From Symsagittifera roscoffensis (taxonomy: Eukaryota; Xenacoelomorpha; Acoela; Convolutidae), in the NCBI RefSeq assembly GCF_963678635.1, contig NC_087070.1:43448988-43512987 (forward strand): a DNA stretch of 64,000 nt, in the 5' to 3' direction. The notes under the pieces are model-generated. The model made no database searches. It was not told the origin of the DNA and saw only the letters and a list, made by a program, of their open reading frames with translations. The position numbers and the translations under genes are program-made. Below are positions 11,765-22,540 of the stretch, piece by piece. Every line of letters starts with the position of its first letter. Position 1 is the stretch's first letter.

Positions 11765-13170
11765 CTAGGGTAAGAAATCATGGTCTGAGCCAAGACTCCT
11801 CCACTTGGTCCTTGTGCCTCGGAAGCACACACTGGAAGCACGGAGCACGGCAGAAGACAGCCGGCACTTCACCCAGTTCATAGTTTTACTATAGGGTTTC
11901 TCCCACTTCGTAGATAATGCTTCTCCTATTCTCCGAAGGAAACTTGCAAATTCTGGAGCAAGCATCCCAACAACAGACACAACAAGAGGAGTGAAAGACA
12001 TATGTCTTTCCTGACACGCGTCTGAATATTTTGTCTTTTTCTCAATCTCTGCTGAGCGCAAAACACTCATGGGGCTTCTGTTCTGATAGGAGATGGCGTC
12101 ATTGTCAGAGACACGAATATCAAAAGACGCTCCTCCCTGCCTAACAGAAACTCCACGACAAAAAAAATCTGCAATTAATGCGGGTGTCTCATCTTGCGGG
12201 TTGCATTCTCTAATAACAGGCTCTCTCTGTACATCCTTCCACACTAAAGAAGCTAAGTCTCCTACAGCATCCCTAATCTAATTGTGCAGTAAAATTAAGA
12301 GACCACCTTTTTTGCACGCTAACGCATGCCGTAGGGTGAATGGTGACTGGCAACCATCACAAAAAATTGGCGAAGCGATCAAGTTTTTGTTATACCGGAC
12401 ACTCAATGCATCCCGAAACTCCACTTCCGAAAGATCAAACTTTTCTGCAGCAATCGGTAACACTGTCAGCCAGGCAGACAAGCTTCCTTCATTGATTCTT
12501 TTTACTGCGCGAAATTGGTCTGCTGGTAGCTCATTCAATAACTCGCCCAACAACTCTTCTTGTTTTTCTTCCATTATTCGATGATGTTGTTTCCGCGATC
12601 GAGACATTTGCTTTCTGTGGTCTTCATCGGAAAAACCATGCTGATCAACAATAGCATCATAAAGAACCGTAACTGCTTCCCGTGACGTGTTGTAATACTC
12701 ATCAGCGAAACTGGTTGGGTTAGACACCCCAAGACCACCTTTCTTGCTGGCAAACAAAAGAGACGTCTCTCCATTGATGAAATTGACGAACCGTAACTGC
12801 TTCCCGTGACGTGTTGTAATACTCATCAGCGAAACTGGTTGGGTTAGACACCCCAAGACCACCTTTCTTGCTGGCAAACAAAAGAGACGTCTCTCCATTG
12901 ATGAAATTGACGAAGGTCCAATTATCGCAGTTAAAAAATTTCTCCATGTGGTTGAAAAAGCTGACTAGAACTACCCAAAACACGCTGGGAAAAATTCCAT
13001 TCCGCTTTTAGGGACTTAGTCAGTCCTGATAAAGCACATTGTGGTTCTGTTTTTGCCACAAAAGAAAGATTCTCCATTTTGTCTACCCATTTAAGTTCTT
13101 TCTTTTTCAGGTAGATGTCCTTCTCATTTCCGTCTCCAATGAAACCGCCCAAAAACCTCTTCCCTTCCAC
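11765..13170 (-). pseudogene. LINE RT C-terminus, zinc knuckle and endonuclease region
   Basis: Fragments in order: a thumb segment (TEPQCALSGLTKSLKAEWNF), a conserved KKGGLGVSNPTSFA segment, a C-X2-C-X7-H-X4-C knuckle (CDGCQSPFTLRHALAC) and an endonuclease-like block with an Asp, 15 residues, then FDIRV and downstream Lys residues, followed by SFTPLVVSV. Lesions are an in-frame TAG near 12280 separating knuckle from endonuclease and a 125-bp tandem duplication (12665-12789 and 12790-12914) that shifts the frame. The PD-(D/E)XK reading is inference from spacing and family context. Confidence 0.6.
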
Positions 13171-14073
13171 TATAGTAATTGAATACTTGTCAAATATGTG
13201 ATGCGCTTCTTCAGCATATTATTCATCGACAACAAGAAAACTTTTGGAAGACTCTGGTAAATCACGGAAGGCGGGACCTTTCTCAATCAAGTTTTTGAGC
13301 CATATCTCCGATTTCTTGAGTTTCGCTATGGCCGCAGAATCATCAGCATACCAATTTTGTAACACATTGTTCGGATTCTTTAACTTCTGAATCAGGGGAA
13401 GAAGTAAAACACCATAGAAGAACTATGCCAGTGGGTCTTCCTGTGTGGTTCTTTCCCTAGTGTATATCACTTCATCGGCGGCAGCAACGAAAAGCGACGC
13501 AAAGCCTCTGTAAGTATTGAAGAGAAATCTAGAACAACCAGGCCACAATATTCGAGCATTCCACAACGCTGTTTCACGATTGAGCGAGTTGAAAGCATTT
13601 GATGAATCCATCAACAGCATGCCACAGCTATCTTCCTTGTTGTCATCAGAGAGCGCATGAATTGCACCTTTAACGCCAACTTTCAGCTCACAAGCAAATT
13701 GATCAACCGAACATGTTTCTTCAAGGTGAATTTTTGTGAACTCAGCCACACCTTTGCAAATTATTCTCCGTAGACATTCACCTATGCCTATAGGTCGCAC
13801 GCCAGAACATTTATCAAACGCAATCAATCTTCCAGAAACCAGTGCTCGCACTTTCGACCATGGTAAGATTTGATTGCACATTTTTGTAGCGAGAGTTGCA
13901 ACTTCGTCTCTCAAGTGTGAACTGTGAGCCCCATGACGTAATAAAACCATCTGCCAATGCTCAGAATTTTTTCTCGAAGCTCCCGAACTGCCATGCAAAG
14001 GACGTGTCGTCTTTTCAATGGAAGCAGAACTGATTATAACATCTTCAAAGTCGGGTAAAACTGGCACTTGCAA
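13160..14073 (-). pseudogene. LINE reverse transcriptase core
   Basis: The 216-codon frame 14073-13423 shows GVRPIGIGECLRRIICK, then a MDSSNAFNSLNR segment matching the first catalytic Asp region, then TTQEDPLA, equivalent to the usual TQGDPL turn. The catalytic YADD lies at 13339-13350 in the following fragment, after an in-frame stop at 13420-13422. Downstream, GKRFLGGFIGD matches the thumb-proximal part of this RT family. The element would reverse-transcribe its RNA at a nicked target; here it is disabled. Confidence 0.7.
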
Positions 14074-14543
14074 TCGCGAAGAGAGATGTGACTTATGTGA
14101 CTCTGGATGCTTTGACTTCAGATCAGAGTCTCTAAAATGGTCAGACCATTCTTGACCTCTTGCATCGGATCAAGCACACCCCCGCTTGCTCTCTCCGAGA
14201 GCCACCGCATAGCACTTCTCACCTTGACTTTCATCATTAATGAAGCAAACACTTTCGCAACATGTTTGTCGTCCATATTATTCTGATTTATTTGTTTTTT
14301 TTTGCCACATCTCACTGCTTCCGCCAACAACTTATCGAGTTTGTTTTCCTTCCAGTCTTCAATGCGCCGTCCAATAAGTGTTCAAATGTCTTTTGATGCT
14401 TTGATCATTGGATCTCTTTGTAACAAAACACGGCTCATCATCAGAATTTTTCCTGAAGTGGAATCAGCAGTGGTAGAAAGAAGCTTCAGTTCATGTGTCA
14501 GGAGATCCACGTACTTTCTACCAATGTTACCATTAGGCAAAGT

Positions 14544-15068
14544 TTATAGTCTTTTTGGCAACCGTACACTTTTGACCCATCTTTCAGTCCAAATCCAATG
14601 ATCAAGACAAGTTGATTTGTCATGTGACGCACCAAATGCTTCCATCATTATGTCTTCTTCATGGCTTTCAAGATTCGGATCAGTTTCTGGTAGCACATCT
14701 TCAATTTGCAGGTCTTGCATGTCTTGAGTTAATCCTATTCGGCCCTTGCTTGTCGGTGTAACAAAAACGCGGTCATTGTTATCTTGTGATATTAACAAGT
14801 CTTCCACTTCAAACCTGCTGGTATTGGAAACACTGAGCTGCGAATCAGATTTATACCTCAGATAACTAGGCGGTTTGATAATTCTCTGAGTCCGCCTCAT
14901 GATATCACGAGCGTTCCTCGAACCAAACTCAAACTCTTCCCGAGCACGGGCCACTCTGCTCCAGAAACGAGCTCCTCTCCAAACACGATTTCCAAGCAGC
15001 GGCTCTGTACCAAACACACACGAGCTCCAAGCACCGGCTCTGCATCCAACACGAGCACCAATCCACAA
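14544..15068 (-). pseudogene. LINE N-terminal open frame
   Basis: 174 codons on the minus strand, beginning inside the monomer array (Arg/Gly/Cys-rich translation), then a more typical hydrophilic acidic region with a DLQIEDVLPETDPN-like segment. No zinc finger or domain is recognised. The next LINE fragment (14330-14118) is in another frame, so there are breaks between them. The true start is not identifiable. Confidence 0.45.
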
Positions 15069-15160
15069 ATAAGCTGTACTCCGAACACGTGCTCTGCTCC
15101 AAACTCACGAGCTCAGCTCCAAACACGAGCTCTGATCCAAATACGAGCACTGCTTGAGAT
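14930..15160 (-). repeat. Degenerate tandem monomers at the LINE 5' end
   Basis: Successive 18-21-bp units built on gagctcgtgtttggagca (minus strand) run from the 5' end of the LINE into its N-terminal open frame; because the units are roughly multiples of three, that frame remains open. The block is markedly G+C richer than its surroundings. Tandem 5' monomers act as promoters in some mammalian L1 families; a similar role here is only an analogy. Confidence 0.55.
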
Positions 15161-15607
15161 AAAATGTCCGCTCAGTTGTCGATGTTGTAGTGGTTGTCTT
15201 TTTTTTGCTTAACAAGACACGTGCATAATTGAGGTTGTCTATTTTCAAACTGTTTTAACTGACAAATTCTCGTGAAAAAATAGCACGAGAGCTACTTGAG
15301 TTTTCAATTAAAACACTTGAATTTTCTTGTGTTTTCATTCCCTTGCTCACGTATTATTCTTTATTTTTCATGTGAAAATACTTGAAACTTCAAGGGTTTT
15401 TACCGATTCTCTTGTCGATTGCTCGCGTGCTTTTATTTGTGTATTCAAGCAAAAAAAACACTTGAAAACTCAATATCTTTCCACGAAAATTTATGGGAAA
15501 ATATTTGTGCAATGGAATGCTTTTACACCTGAATAAAACACCTGAAGTTTCAAGTGTTTTAATTGAAAATTCAAGTTACTCTTGTGGTTCTTTTTCACGA
15601 GATTTTC
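15161..15607. other. AT-rich spacer with cttgaaa/tttcaag motifs
   Basis: Repeated short inverted motifs (acttgaaa, tttcaagtg, tcacgtgtttt-like) alternate through this spacer and continue into the fragment at 15608. No gene is seen. They may be a degraded end of a foldback element. Confidence 0.35.
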
Positions 15608-15970
15608 TCAAGTAAAAACACGCGATTTTACAGGTGAAAACACGTGAACATTTTTAAGAGTGTATTGTTGTTGGATTCCATCGAATCTATTAGCCCTTTT
15701 GATGAACGCACTTCTGCCTGGGCTCGTAATGACATGGCGCTCATCCATCCACAGGCAGTTGTTCATAACGCGGAAACTCTCATTGTGTCGCCCAACGTAG
15801 GCGTCAATCTGCTTCACCTTTTCGACAAAGTCACTGTCTTTAGCTACCAGAGTTCCTTGATCGCTTCCAGTTGTTGGGTTTTCTCACCTAAGGTGCCCAT
15901 GAAACTACCAAAACCATCAAGCTTGGCGTGTAATGGCGCTTTTGGCTCTTATAATATTCAACTGTGAGGA
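15608..15970 (-). pseudogene. Inverted gypsy pre-integrase fragment
   Basis: On the minus strand a segment reads NNCLWMDERHVITSPGRSAF, the same gypsy signature as at 11270-11625, with homology extending through gtgaaaacacgtgaaca and beyond at DNA level. Together the two fragments make inverted arms separated by about 4 kb containing the LINE. Confidence 0.6.
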
Positions 15971-16436
15971 AGAAGAAAAACTTTTTTGTATCTAAAGCGA
16001 ACCAGAAACGCTTTTTTATTCAAAGCACAGAAAACGTTTTTTATTCAAATTATGTCCCGAGTCAATACTTTTAAATTGTTTCCGTCAATGATTGCTTTAT
16101 GCTTTAGGCAGCTCAAAAACTCAAATCAGCTGATCTAAAATATAATTATTTTTTTCTAAAAAAAATTTTTTGTCGCATAAATCATAGGTACGCCACTGTT
16201 TGCCACCAGGGTTGAATTTGATGATGCTCGATGTGATATTAACCAGATACTTCAATTGACCTGACTGAAATTTGACCTTATGATGTTCCGATGTGATAAA
16301 TATTGTTATTTCAACATCTAAAAGTTACACAAATTTACTTACATAGTTCAACCACAGAAAGAACTGAATAAATTATAAAGAACTGGACTTGAGAATTAAA
16401 TGTCAGAACAAAAATTCAGAGCTGAAAAAGTTCAAA

Positions 16437-16673
16437 ATGTGCTTCATTTCATCATTTTCTGTACTTTTGTTACTTTTTATTTCGCCATATTTTGCCGATG
16501 ATATAGTTGTTACCAATAGAATCGAACCGCCTATATGGACTTCACAAACTTTTGATATTCCTCGAAAGAATATTTTAAACGACCGTTTTGACCACTGCAA
16601 ACATTTTAGTGAGTTTTACTGTCTAAGTTCATTCGAGACTGCATATCGCGGTAATACGATAGCAGGGTGGTAA
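16437..16673 (+). CDS. Divergent member of the small secreted two-cysteine family
   Basis: The ATG at 16437 opens a 78-codon frame: a Met-Cys start with a hydrophobic signal peptide (FSVLLLLFISPYF), then IWTSQTFDIPR, FDHC and FYCLSSFE. These match YWSSITFEIPR, (F/Y)DYC and FYCL(D/H)(A/S)(Y/F)E of the two 106-residue proteins at 17427 and 31689, including a C-X7-C pair. The frame stops after GNTIAGW, where the relatives continue about 30 residues further. A GT directly at the stop (gtggtaact) could be a splice donor, or this is a truncated copy. It is convergent with the gene at 17427-17747. Function unknown; no known domain recognised. Confidence 0.55.
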   Translation: MCFISSFSVLLLLFISPYFADDIVVTNRIEPPIWTSQTFDIPRKNILNDRFDHCKHFSEFYCLSSFETAYRGNTIAGW

Positions 16674-17021
16674 CTTTTTCTTTTTCCCTGTCAAAAATCA
16701 AATAGTTCATAATATGAACAACAATACAAATCGTGCATCTTCAATTTTTTTTCAGAATCTAAAACTTCTCTGCCGCTGTTGCAGAAATTTTCAAATCCGC
16801 CCGGCTTCAAATTATAAATAGTTGGCTGGCTAATTCTGGCAAAGAGCAGCCAAAAAAAACGATCTTATCAAAATGGATAAGTTAATTTTCTGAAAAAAAG
16901 CCAATTGTCTGATTTTGGCAAAACAAGTGTCCTTATGTTTTTGTCGAGTTCTGAAAATCAGTTTGCCGACTTAAGAGAACTCGTGTTGAAATTCTACTGA
17001 GTATAAACTCTTGACTGCACG

Positions 17022-17221
17022 NNNNNNNNNNNNNNNNNNNNNNNNNNNNNNNNNNNNNNNNNNNNNNNNNNNNNNNNNNNNNNNNNNNNNNNNNNNNNNN
17101 NNNNNNNNNNNNNNNNNNNNNNNNNNNNNNNNNNNNNNNNNNNNNNNNNNNNNNNNNNNNNNNNNNNNNNNNNNNNNNNNNNNNNNNNNNNNNNNNNNNN
17201 NNNNNNNNNNNNNNNNNNNNN
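17022..17221. other. Assembly gap (200 N)
   Basis: Exactly 200 unknown bases, a typical default gap size. It lies between the divergent and the first intact secreted-protein genes and at the left edge of repeat unit A, so the gap probably arose from repeat collapse. Open frames spanning it are artefacts. Confidence 0.98.
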
Positions 17222-18252
17222 AAAGCGCGGGCCAGGTTCCAACTGTGATGATACCACACTTAATCCCCTGTGAGCTGTTAATCCATAGTCTCTTCTCGTC
17301 ATTTTAAGTGATTTGGTCGGAACAAAAACTATCAAAAAAATCCCAACTTAACTGTTGTATGACCAATTAATGCTGTAAAGGCCACCAATCTAACCAATTT
17401 TAAACCATTACAGTTTGTTAATTGCTTCACGCGTGCAACCAGCTGCTCACAGCCAATGGTTCAAAATTACCTAAGTGTCGGTCCAATGCTGCATCTACCT
17501 CTTGGTAATCATAGCCAGGTAAAAACACTCTTTCACTAATTTTTGCCTCGTACGCATCCAAACAGTAAAAATTACTGAAATCGGAGCAGTAATCAAAATG
17601 GTCGTAGGAAATACCACTTCGCGGAATTTCAAAAGTTATTGATGACCAGTAAGGTCGAGCGATAGCCTCGACGACAGTATCAGAGTGGGTTTGATCAAAA
17701 CAAAAAGCCGAAACGCTCAAATAAAGCAACGCTAAAAATTGAAACATTACGAGCGTGTATTTTGCGAAAAAATAACAACAACGAATCGAACAATCAAATG
17801 AAAACTATTTACTTTAAAGTTCATATGATGACATCAGCAACATTTAGACCATTGACAAACTTTAAAGAGTAGCAAAATTTATAGAAATTGGCAAACAACC
17901 CGGGCTAGCGGAGAACATTGGACGTAAAATGATGATTCTTTTTGAGCTTGAAAACTATAATATTGTATTATCGTCTTCAAACTAACACTAATCAAAAGTA
18001 AATGAATGTGTTTTGTGCACCTTGTAATTTAGATTAATCTACCATATTTAAAATCGTCTGTTTGCTTTCGAAGAAACACAAGTACATTTTTCAAACAGAT
18101 GCGAAGCTTTGCATCACTTGCGATACCACAAAATGAGCATTGCAAGCTGGCATATAGGAAAGGAAAGGAAGCAACTAAGTCCAATGAAAACAGAAAAATT
18201 TTCAAACAAACAGCAACTAAAAAAACTCAAAATGTTGTCTGGGATGATGTTT
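17222..18252. repeat. 6-kb tandem unit, copy A (left part)
   Basis: Collinear with 31440-32290 (unit C): shared blocks include taatccatagtctcttct downstream of the gene, the gene itself, its upstream region, and aaaatgttgtctgg(g/a)atgatgtttt at the right end. Element G2 splits copy A here; the unit resumes at 24117. Confidence 0.85.
17427..17747 (-). CDS. Small secreted two-cysteine protein, copy A
   Basis: Intact 106-codon frame in a single exon. Residues 1-16 form a signal peptide (MFQFLALLYLSVSAFC). The mature part of about 90 residues has YWSSITFEIPR (about 38-48), a DHFDYC..FSNFYCL block with a C-X7-C pair (about 54-65), FLPGYDYQEVDAALDRHL and an aromatic end (VSSWLHA). The protein should be secreted and could form one disulfide. 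A ctataaatttt sequence on the minus strand near 17880, about 130 bp upstream, could be a TATA box; it is changed in copy C. The gene lies inside repeat unit A. Two paralogs keep the same length with many substitutions, suggesting real coding. Function unknown. Confidence 0.7.
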   Translation of the reverse strand: MFQFLALLYLSVSAFCFDQTHSDTVVEAIARPYWSSITFEIPRSGISYDHFDYCSDFSNFYCLDAYEAKISERVFLPGYDYQEVDAALDRHLGNFEPLAVSSWLHA

Positions 18253-18497
18253 TGTCATATATATATATACATTTCGTAGGTTGGATTATTGAGATGAGAT
18301 ATATTGTTTATATTAGTTATTGTGTTTGTTCACTGGCGCCATTGGTCTGTCTGAGAATCTGGAGCTAATTGATTAAGTACCTGCCAGCTGATGTTGTGTG
18401 TGTGTGTGATATCTAAGACAGTTGAAGTTGTTAGAGTTTACAGTGAAGTTGGGGGTTCATTTGATTCAGAATTTACAGAGATAACGCGTTTTTCTCA
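18253..18497 (+). repeat. G2 5' LTR
   Basis: 245 bp, starting TGTCA and ending TTTCTCA. Homologous to 23874-24116 over its whole length, including tacatttcgtagg, actggcgccatt and a gtgtgtgtg run. Divergence between the LTRs is visible by eye, so insertion is not recent. Confidence 0.9.
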
Positions 18498-19472
18498 TGG
18501 CGCATCCAGCAGGATACGGCGCGGGGACGGGGAAGAAACCACTCGGAATTACGGCATTTTGGCCAAGCTAGTGCACGGAGGCACCAATACTGTGGGAGCA
18601 TTGGATTACTCGTTTTACCTGGGGGGTAATAGCGAAGCATTCGTTTAATACAACGGCCTTTTACTTCGCTCGGACTCTAACGAACACCCAAATTACGGCG
18701 CTGCCAGCGGAAGTGGACGGGAAAACCGCATGGAGGCGGATCAAACACTTTTTTTAAATCTCTATCTTTGTCTGGGGGAACGGGGCCAGGATGAACTCCA
18801 TAACCGGAAACCGCATGTGGATTTGGCAGCTACCCGATACCCGCGAGAATTGGACGAGTTTGAGAGCGTGTTCAAAAAAGAGAGGAACGAGGAGACGTTC
18901 GAAACCTACCAATTACTATCCAGAAAGCAGCGGGATGGGGAGACACTAGAAAGGTTTCACTCGGTTTTGAGCGGATTGGCGGCCAGGTGTGATAGTAAAT
19001 ATGTCTGATAAGGAGGCGCATACGGAACTCTGTCGCTCTACCAAGACCCCGGATGAGGTCTATCGGATTGCGCTTTCATATGAACGGCGAGATAAGTACG
19101 CCAAAGTTTCCGGTGGATGGCTCGCGGCGGCGCCGGCGGGGGCGCTCCAGATAAAGACGGAGCCAGTAAGTGCTATCCGTGGATCGTAAGTATTTCAATT
19201 GCGACCAGAGCGGTTTTACACTTGATCATATTGCAAAGTGTCCGGCACGAAATGCAGAGTGCAATTTTTGTCAGAAAACTGGACACTACGAACGTACGTG
19301 CCGAGGGCGCAGAACAACAGGAAGAGGACGTATTAGTCTTATCCACGAAGGCGGCACCGAGGGAGAGCATACCCCACACGAACAGGAGGATAACGCATCG
19401 AACTATGGAAGTTACGTCGGATGGGTGACTGACCCAAATGCGGTGGCACACGGTTGGGATTCAGATATTTAA
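18497..19472 (+). pseudogene. gag: G2 gag, decayed
   Basis: Starts at the ATG overlapping the LTR end (MAHPAGYGAG), soon broken by a stop (about 18569-18571) and later frame changes. Recognisable segments: ELDEFESVFKKERNEETFE (about 18850) and ETLERFHSVLSGLAARC (about 18940). Nucleocapsid region at 19190-19310: a wide first knuckle whose first Cys is replaced by Tyr (YFNC, then 8 residues, H-X3-C) and a canonical second knuckle CNFCQKTGHYERTC. Gag would package element RNA; this copy cannot make full-length protein. Confidence 0.75.
18498..18514 (+). other. G2 primer binding site, tRNA-Ser-like
   Basis: TGGCGCATCCAGCAGGA directly follows the LTR. It resembles the tRNA-Ser-complementary PBS known from some insect gypsy elements (TGGCG.AG.C.GCAGGA pattern). 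The last LTR base plus TG forms the gag ATG. Confidence 0.6.
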
Positions 19473-19559
19473 ACTGACTATATAGTCATGTTAATCATGT
19501 CAACCAGTCAGTCATGTCAAAGAGAAAAAAAGAGGAGGAATTGAAAGTAGCGGGTAAAA

Positions 19560-20485
19560 ATTACCACTAAGAGTTAACGGACATTCAACTCAAGCCTGGA
19601 TGGACAGCGGATCACCTATTTCTATTTTCACTATTGGAGAATTGAAACGTACCTTGGGTAAACAAATTGTTCAGATTCAGTCGTTAGATCCAAAGGATGA
19701 CCAGTTCCGAGATTATGAAAATAACCCTCTGAAACTCATGGAGAATCTGGTTTTTACACTTCACTCCAACCGATGGACAATTCAAATGGCCATCAATGTA
19801 ATCGGAGGCTGTCGACCGTTCATCATTGGTCAGGACTTGATGCCAGCATTGGGGTTGATGTTGGTCCACGCGCCAGCGGAGCAACGAATACTCAATATCC
19901 AAGAGCAAGTCGATGCCGCTGCTCAGGGAGAGGATTTAGATGATTGGCAGAAGCATTTAAGTAAGCAATTCTATAACTTTTTCCACGGGTAAGGTCGCAT
20001 ACGTAACTAAAAAGTTTAAGCAGAACTCTTCAAAAACTGAATGCCAATCCAACAAAAGGGCAAAAGGGTGCCCATTACGTTACAAGAGAAAGCAGATAAC
20101 GAGATTGATAAACTACTGGCACAAGGCCTTTTACAAGAATTAGAAGAATGCTCAGACAAAGTTATCGTTTCGCCAATTGTCATCACAGTAAAGAAGGACA
20201 GATCGGTAAAACTTGCTTTGGAATCAAGGGAATTAGTTAAGCAAGTTCATAAAAATAAGTAACAGATGCCCTGTATTTAAGAGCTAATGGACATTGTGGG
20301 ACGAGCAAAAAGTGAACTAAAGCAAGGGGACTGGTTTTTTACAACAATGGATCTGACCTCTGACCTATGCGTACGGCCAATTAACTCTAAGCGAGAATAC
20401 TAGTCAACATTGCAATTTTTCTTTAGTAGGAGGTAGCTCTACTGGGGTGTATCGGTTTACAACGGGATTCGACGGTTGAACAACC
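19560..20485 (+). pseudogene. pol: G2 protease and N-terminal RT, decayed
   Basis: At 19600 the retroviral-type protease signature appears as MDSGSPISIF, with DSG in place of the usual DTG, followed by a flap-like region and IIGQDLM. The RT N-terminus (IVSPIVITVKKDRSVKLALES) lies near 20165-20240, followed by a stop (HKNK then stop) and frame changes through the LTTMDL-type Asp motif (about 20345). Confidence 0.7.
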
Positions 20486-21383
20486 GTGACAGCGGAATTT
20501 CAACGTATCATGGACGCGATACTTTCTGAATTTCCATGTGCGCACGCATTTATCGATGACACTCTAGTCATATCGAAGGGTTCGGAAATTGAGCATATCG
20601 CGCTAGTAGAAAAAATCTTGAAAAAACTTGAAAAAGAAAAGATGGCGCTGAAATTGGAAAGAAGTAAATTCGCGAGAAACGAAAGTGAATGGTTGGTCCA
20701 CCGGATAACAAAATCCGGCATTACGCTGTTGGTGCGGAAAACGGACCCCATTGATAATTTAGCTCCTCCCAAATCGTTGTCACAACTCAAGTTATTCATG
20801 GGCTCTATACATAGTCTTTATAAATACTTATCGGCACTCGCGGATTACTCAGAGCCGTTGCGGCCGCTATTAAGGAAGAAAAATGAATTCGTATGGACGA
20901 ACGATTGTCAGTTAGCTTTCAAAACGTTAAGGAAACAAGTGGCGAACATTGTGGAATTAAAACGTTTCGACGTGCATAAGGATATCCGCATCGTGTGCGA
21001 TGCTAGCCATAATAACTTAGGGGTCGTCCTTGAACAACTCAGATCCGAAGGATGGCAGCCGATCTCATTCGCGTCCCAATTTTTAAACGCGGCGGAAAAA
21101 AAAGTATTCAACTAATGAATTGGAAATGCTAGCGTACTATAGAAACTACATATTTGGTAGGCAATTTACAGTCGTAACAGATCATAAAGCCCTAGTAACA
21201 TTGTTCAATGGGAACAAAAAGAAAAATAAAACTATGTTTGACAGCTTAACACGTCGGATTGATAGAATAAAGCCTTTTGATTTTGAAAATGAACACATGC
21301 CTCAGACCGAAATCGATCTGGCCGATTATTTATCAAGGTACCCAATGGTCTTTACGATAATGCGTTCACGGTGGCAAAATTAA
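20486..21383 (+). pseudogene. pol: G2 RT palm and RNase H, partly open
   Basis: A 209-codon frame contains TAEFQRIMD, the catalytic loop FIDDTLVISKGS (an F-X-D-D variant of Y-X-D-D), the SLSQLKLFMGS thumb and RNase H start IRIVCDASHNNLG. A frameshift at about 21110 (KKVFN stop against KKYST in G1 and G3) separates it from the remaining RNase H (ELEMLAYY, VVTDHKALVTLF) and DLADYLSRYP. Confidence 0.75.
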
Positions 21384-21739
21384 GGTCACTGGACAATTCC
21401 TTCGGTTATCGAGTAGACAAAACCACCGGATTGGCAAACTTCAAGTCAAGACTGTCGAATGATTCAGCCAATGAGAGTGAAATATGCAAATACGGTTGTT
21501 AAAGACTACCGGATGAGGGCGGACAATCATGCGATCGATCAGCAACCAATGCAAAAAGAGCTATGTGCATATCGGAATTCAACGACCGAGAAGGCGCGAA
21601 AATAGTCAAATCGATTACTGAGTGTAAATTAAGTAAGCTTGAACTTAATTCCATTCTTCCAAGTCAAAACAATAAATTTCCGATCAATTTTTGAAAACTA
21701 ATTAAACTTTTGTTACGATACCCAGAAAATACAAGTGGA

Positions 21740-22540
21740 AGCAGCAGTGAAGTAGAAGTGGTGGACGCGGATCTCGAAAATAAAATCCGCACAATGGGGG
21801 CGTATTTGGGACAGCACATGCTCGATTTCCATGTTCGCGAGAACTGTCTCTGGATGGACGAAAAGTGCTAGTCTTGCTGCCAAGACATATATTGGTGTAA
21901 AATCGTAAGAGAAGAAAAAATTTGAAGATTTTTTGTTGGCACCAAGACTAGCACTTTTCAAAGACAGTTCATCCCTATGGCACTAAGAAAGGCGGTGACA
22001 AACTGGATTCAATGTTTCCATCACGGACGGGCAAATATGTTTCACGCGGCAAGGGATGGGTGGTTCCCGTATCCCCATCGGAGTTTAGTGGCAGCCACTG
22101 ATGAGTGCAAGGAATGCACCGCTGCAGGTAAAATTCTTAAACCAATATGCGCCAAATGTTACATTTTGGAAAATTTAGGAACTTTAAGGAGTCAAATGAA
22201 TGCCTACAATTAGACTTTTGGGGCCTTTTAAGTACTTAAAGGAGTCGGACAAATACGTTTTTGTTGCAGTGGATCGGTTCTTATAGTGGCCGTCGGCTAT
22301 GATTTGTAACAAAAATAAGAATGATAAATTTCTAAATTTTCTGAAACATTATATATCTCACCATAGAGTGCCCAGAAACTTTTTTATGGATCAAGGGTCT
22401 AGTTTGACTTCAAAAGCTGTAAAATCGTTCAGTAATTCTGAAGGAATAGAAATTGTCCACTCACCAGTAAATGATCACCGAGCCACCGGCTGCGTACAAC
22501 GTACAATAGTGGTTTGAACCATTTTGTCTAAACCTATGCG
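21740..22540 (+). pseudogene. pol: G2 integrase, decayed, catalytic Glu replaced
   Basis: The pre-integrase signature ENCLWMDEK (about 21840) is interrupted by a ~105-bp foldback (21858-21962). The frame resumes with PMALRKAVTNWIQCFHHG, then C-X2-C zinc-finger residues (ECKEC; KPICAKC). Core: LDFWG (first Asp, about 22212), FFMDQGSSLTS (second Asp) and GCVQRTI, where the catalytic Glu expected in G-x-V-E-R-T-I is Gln. Stops occur near 22213 and 22284. Confidence 0.7.
21858..21962. repeat. Small foldback inside G2 integrase
   Basis: gaaaagtgctagtcttg at the left is the exact inverse of caagactagcacttttc at the right, with about 70 bp between. It sits within the zinc-finger region, so it is likely an insertion after or during decay of G2. 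Confidence 0.6.

Larger units (their letters stand above)
11690..15160 (-). mobile_element. Broken RLE-type non-LTR retrotransposon (LINE)
   Basis: Minus-strand fragments fall in LINE order: an N-terminal region (15068-14544), a linker (14330-14118), a reverse transcriptase core (14073-13160), a thumb/C-terminal region (13170-12278), a C-C-H-C knuckle (near 12330) and a restriction-like endonuclease region (12277-11765). The DNA is less AT-rich than its surroundings. Stops, frameshifts and a 125-bp tandem duplication make it inactive. RLE assignment rests on family knowledge of CCHC plus a D-X(n)-D segment after RT; clade is not assigned. Confidence 0.7.

Noticed and set aside
16933-17335. 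Open frames crossing the gap
   Set aside because: They consist mostly of undefined residues from the 200-N gap.
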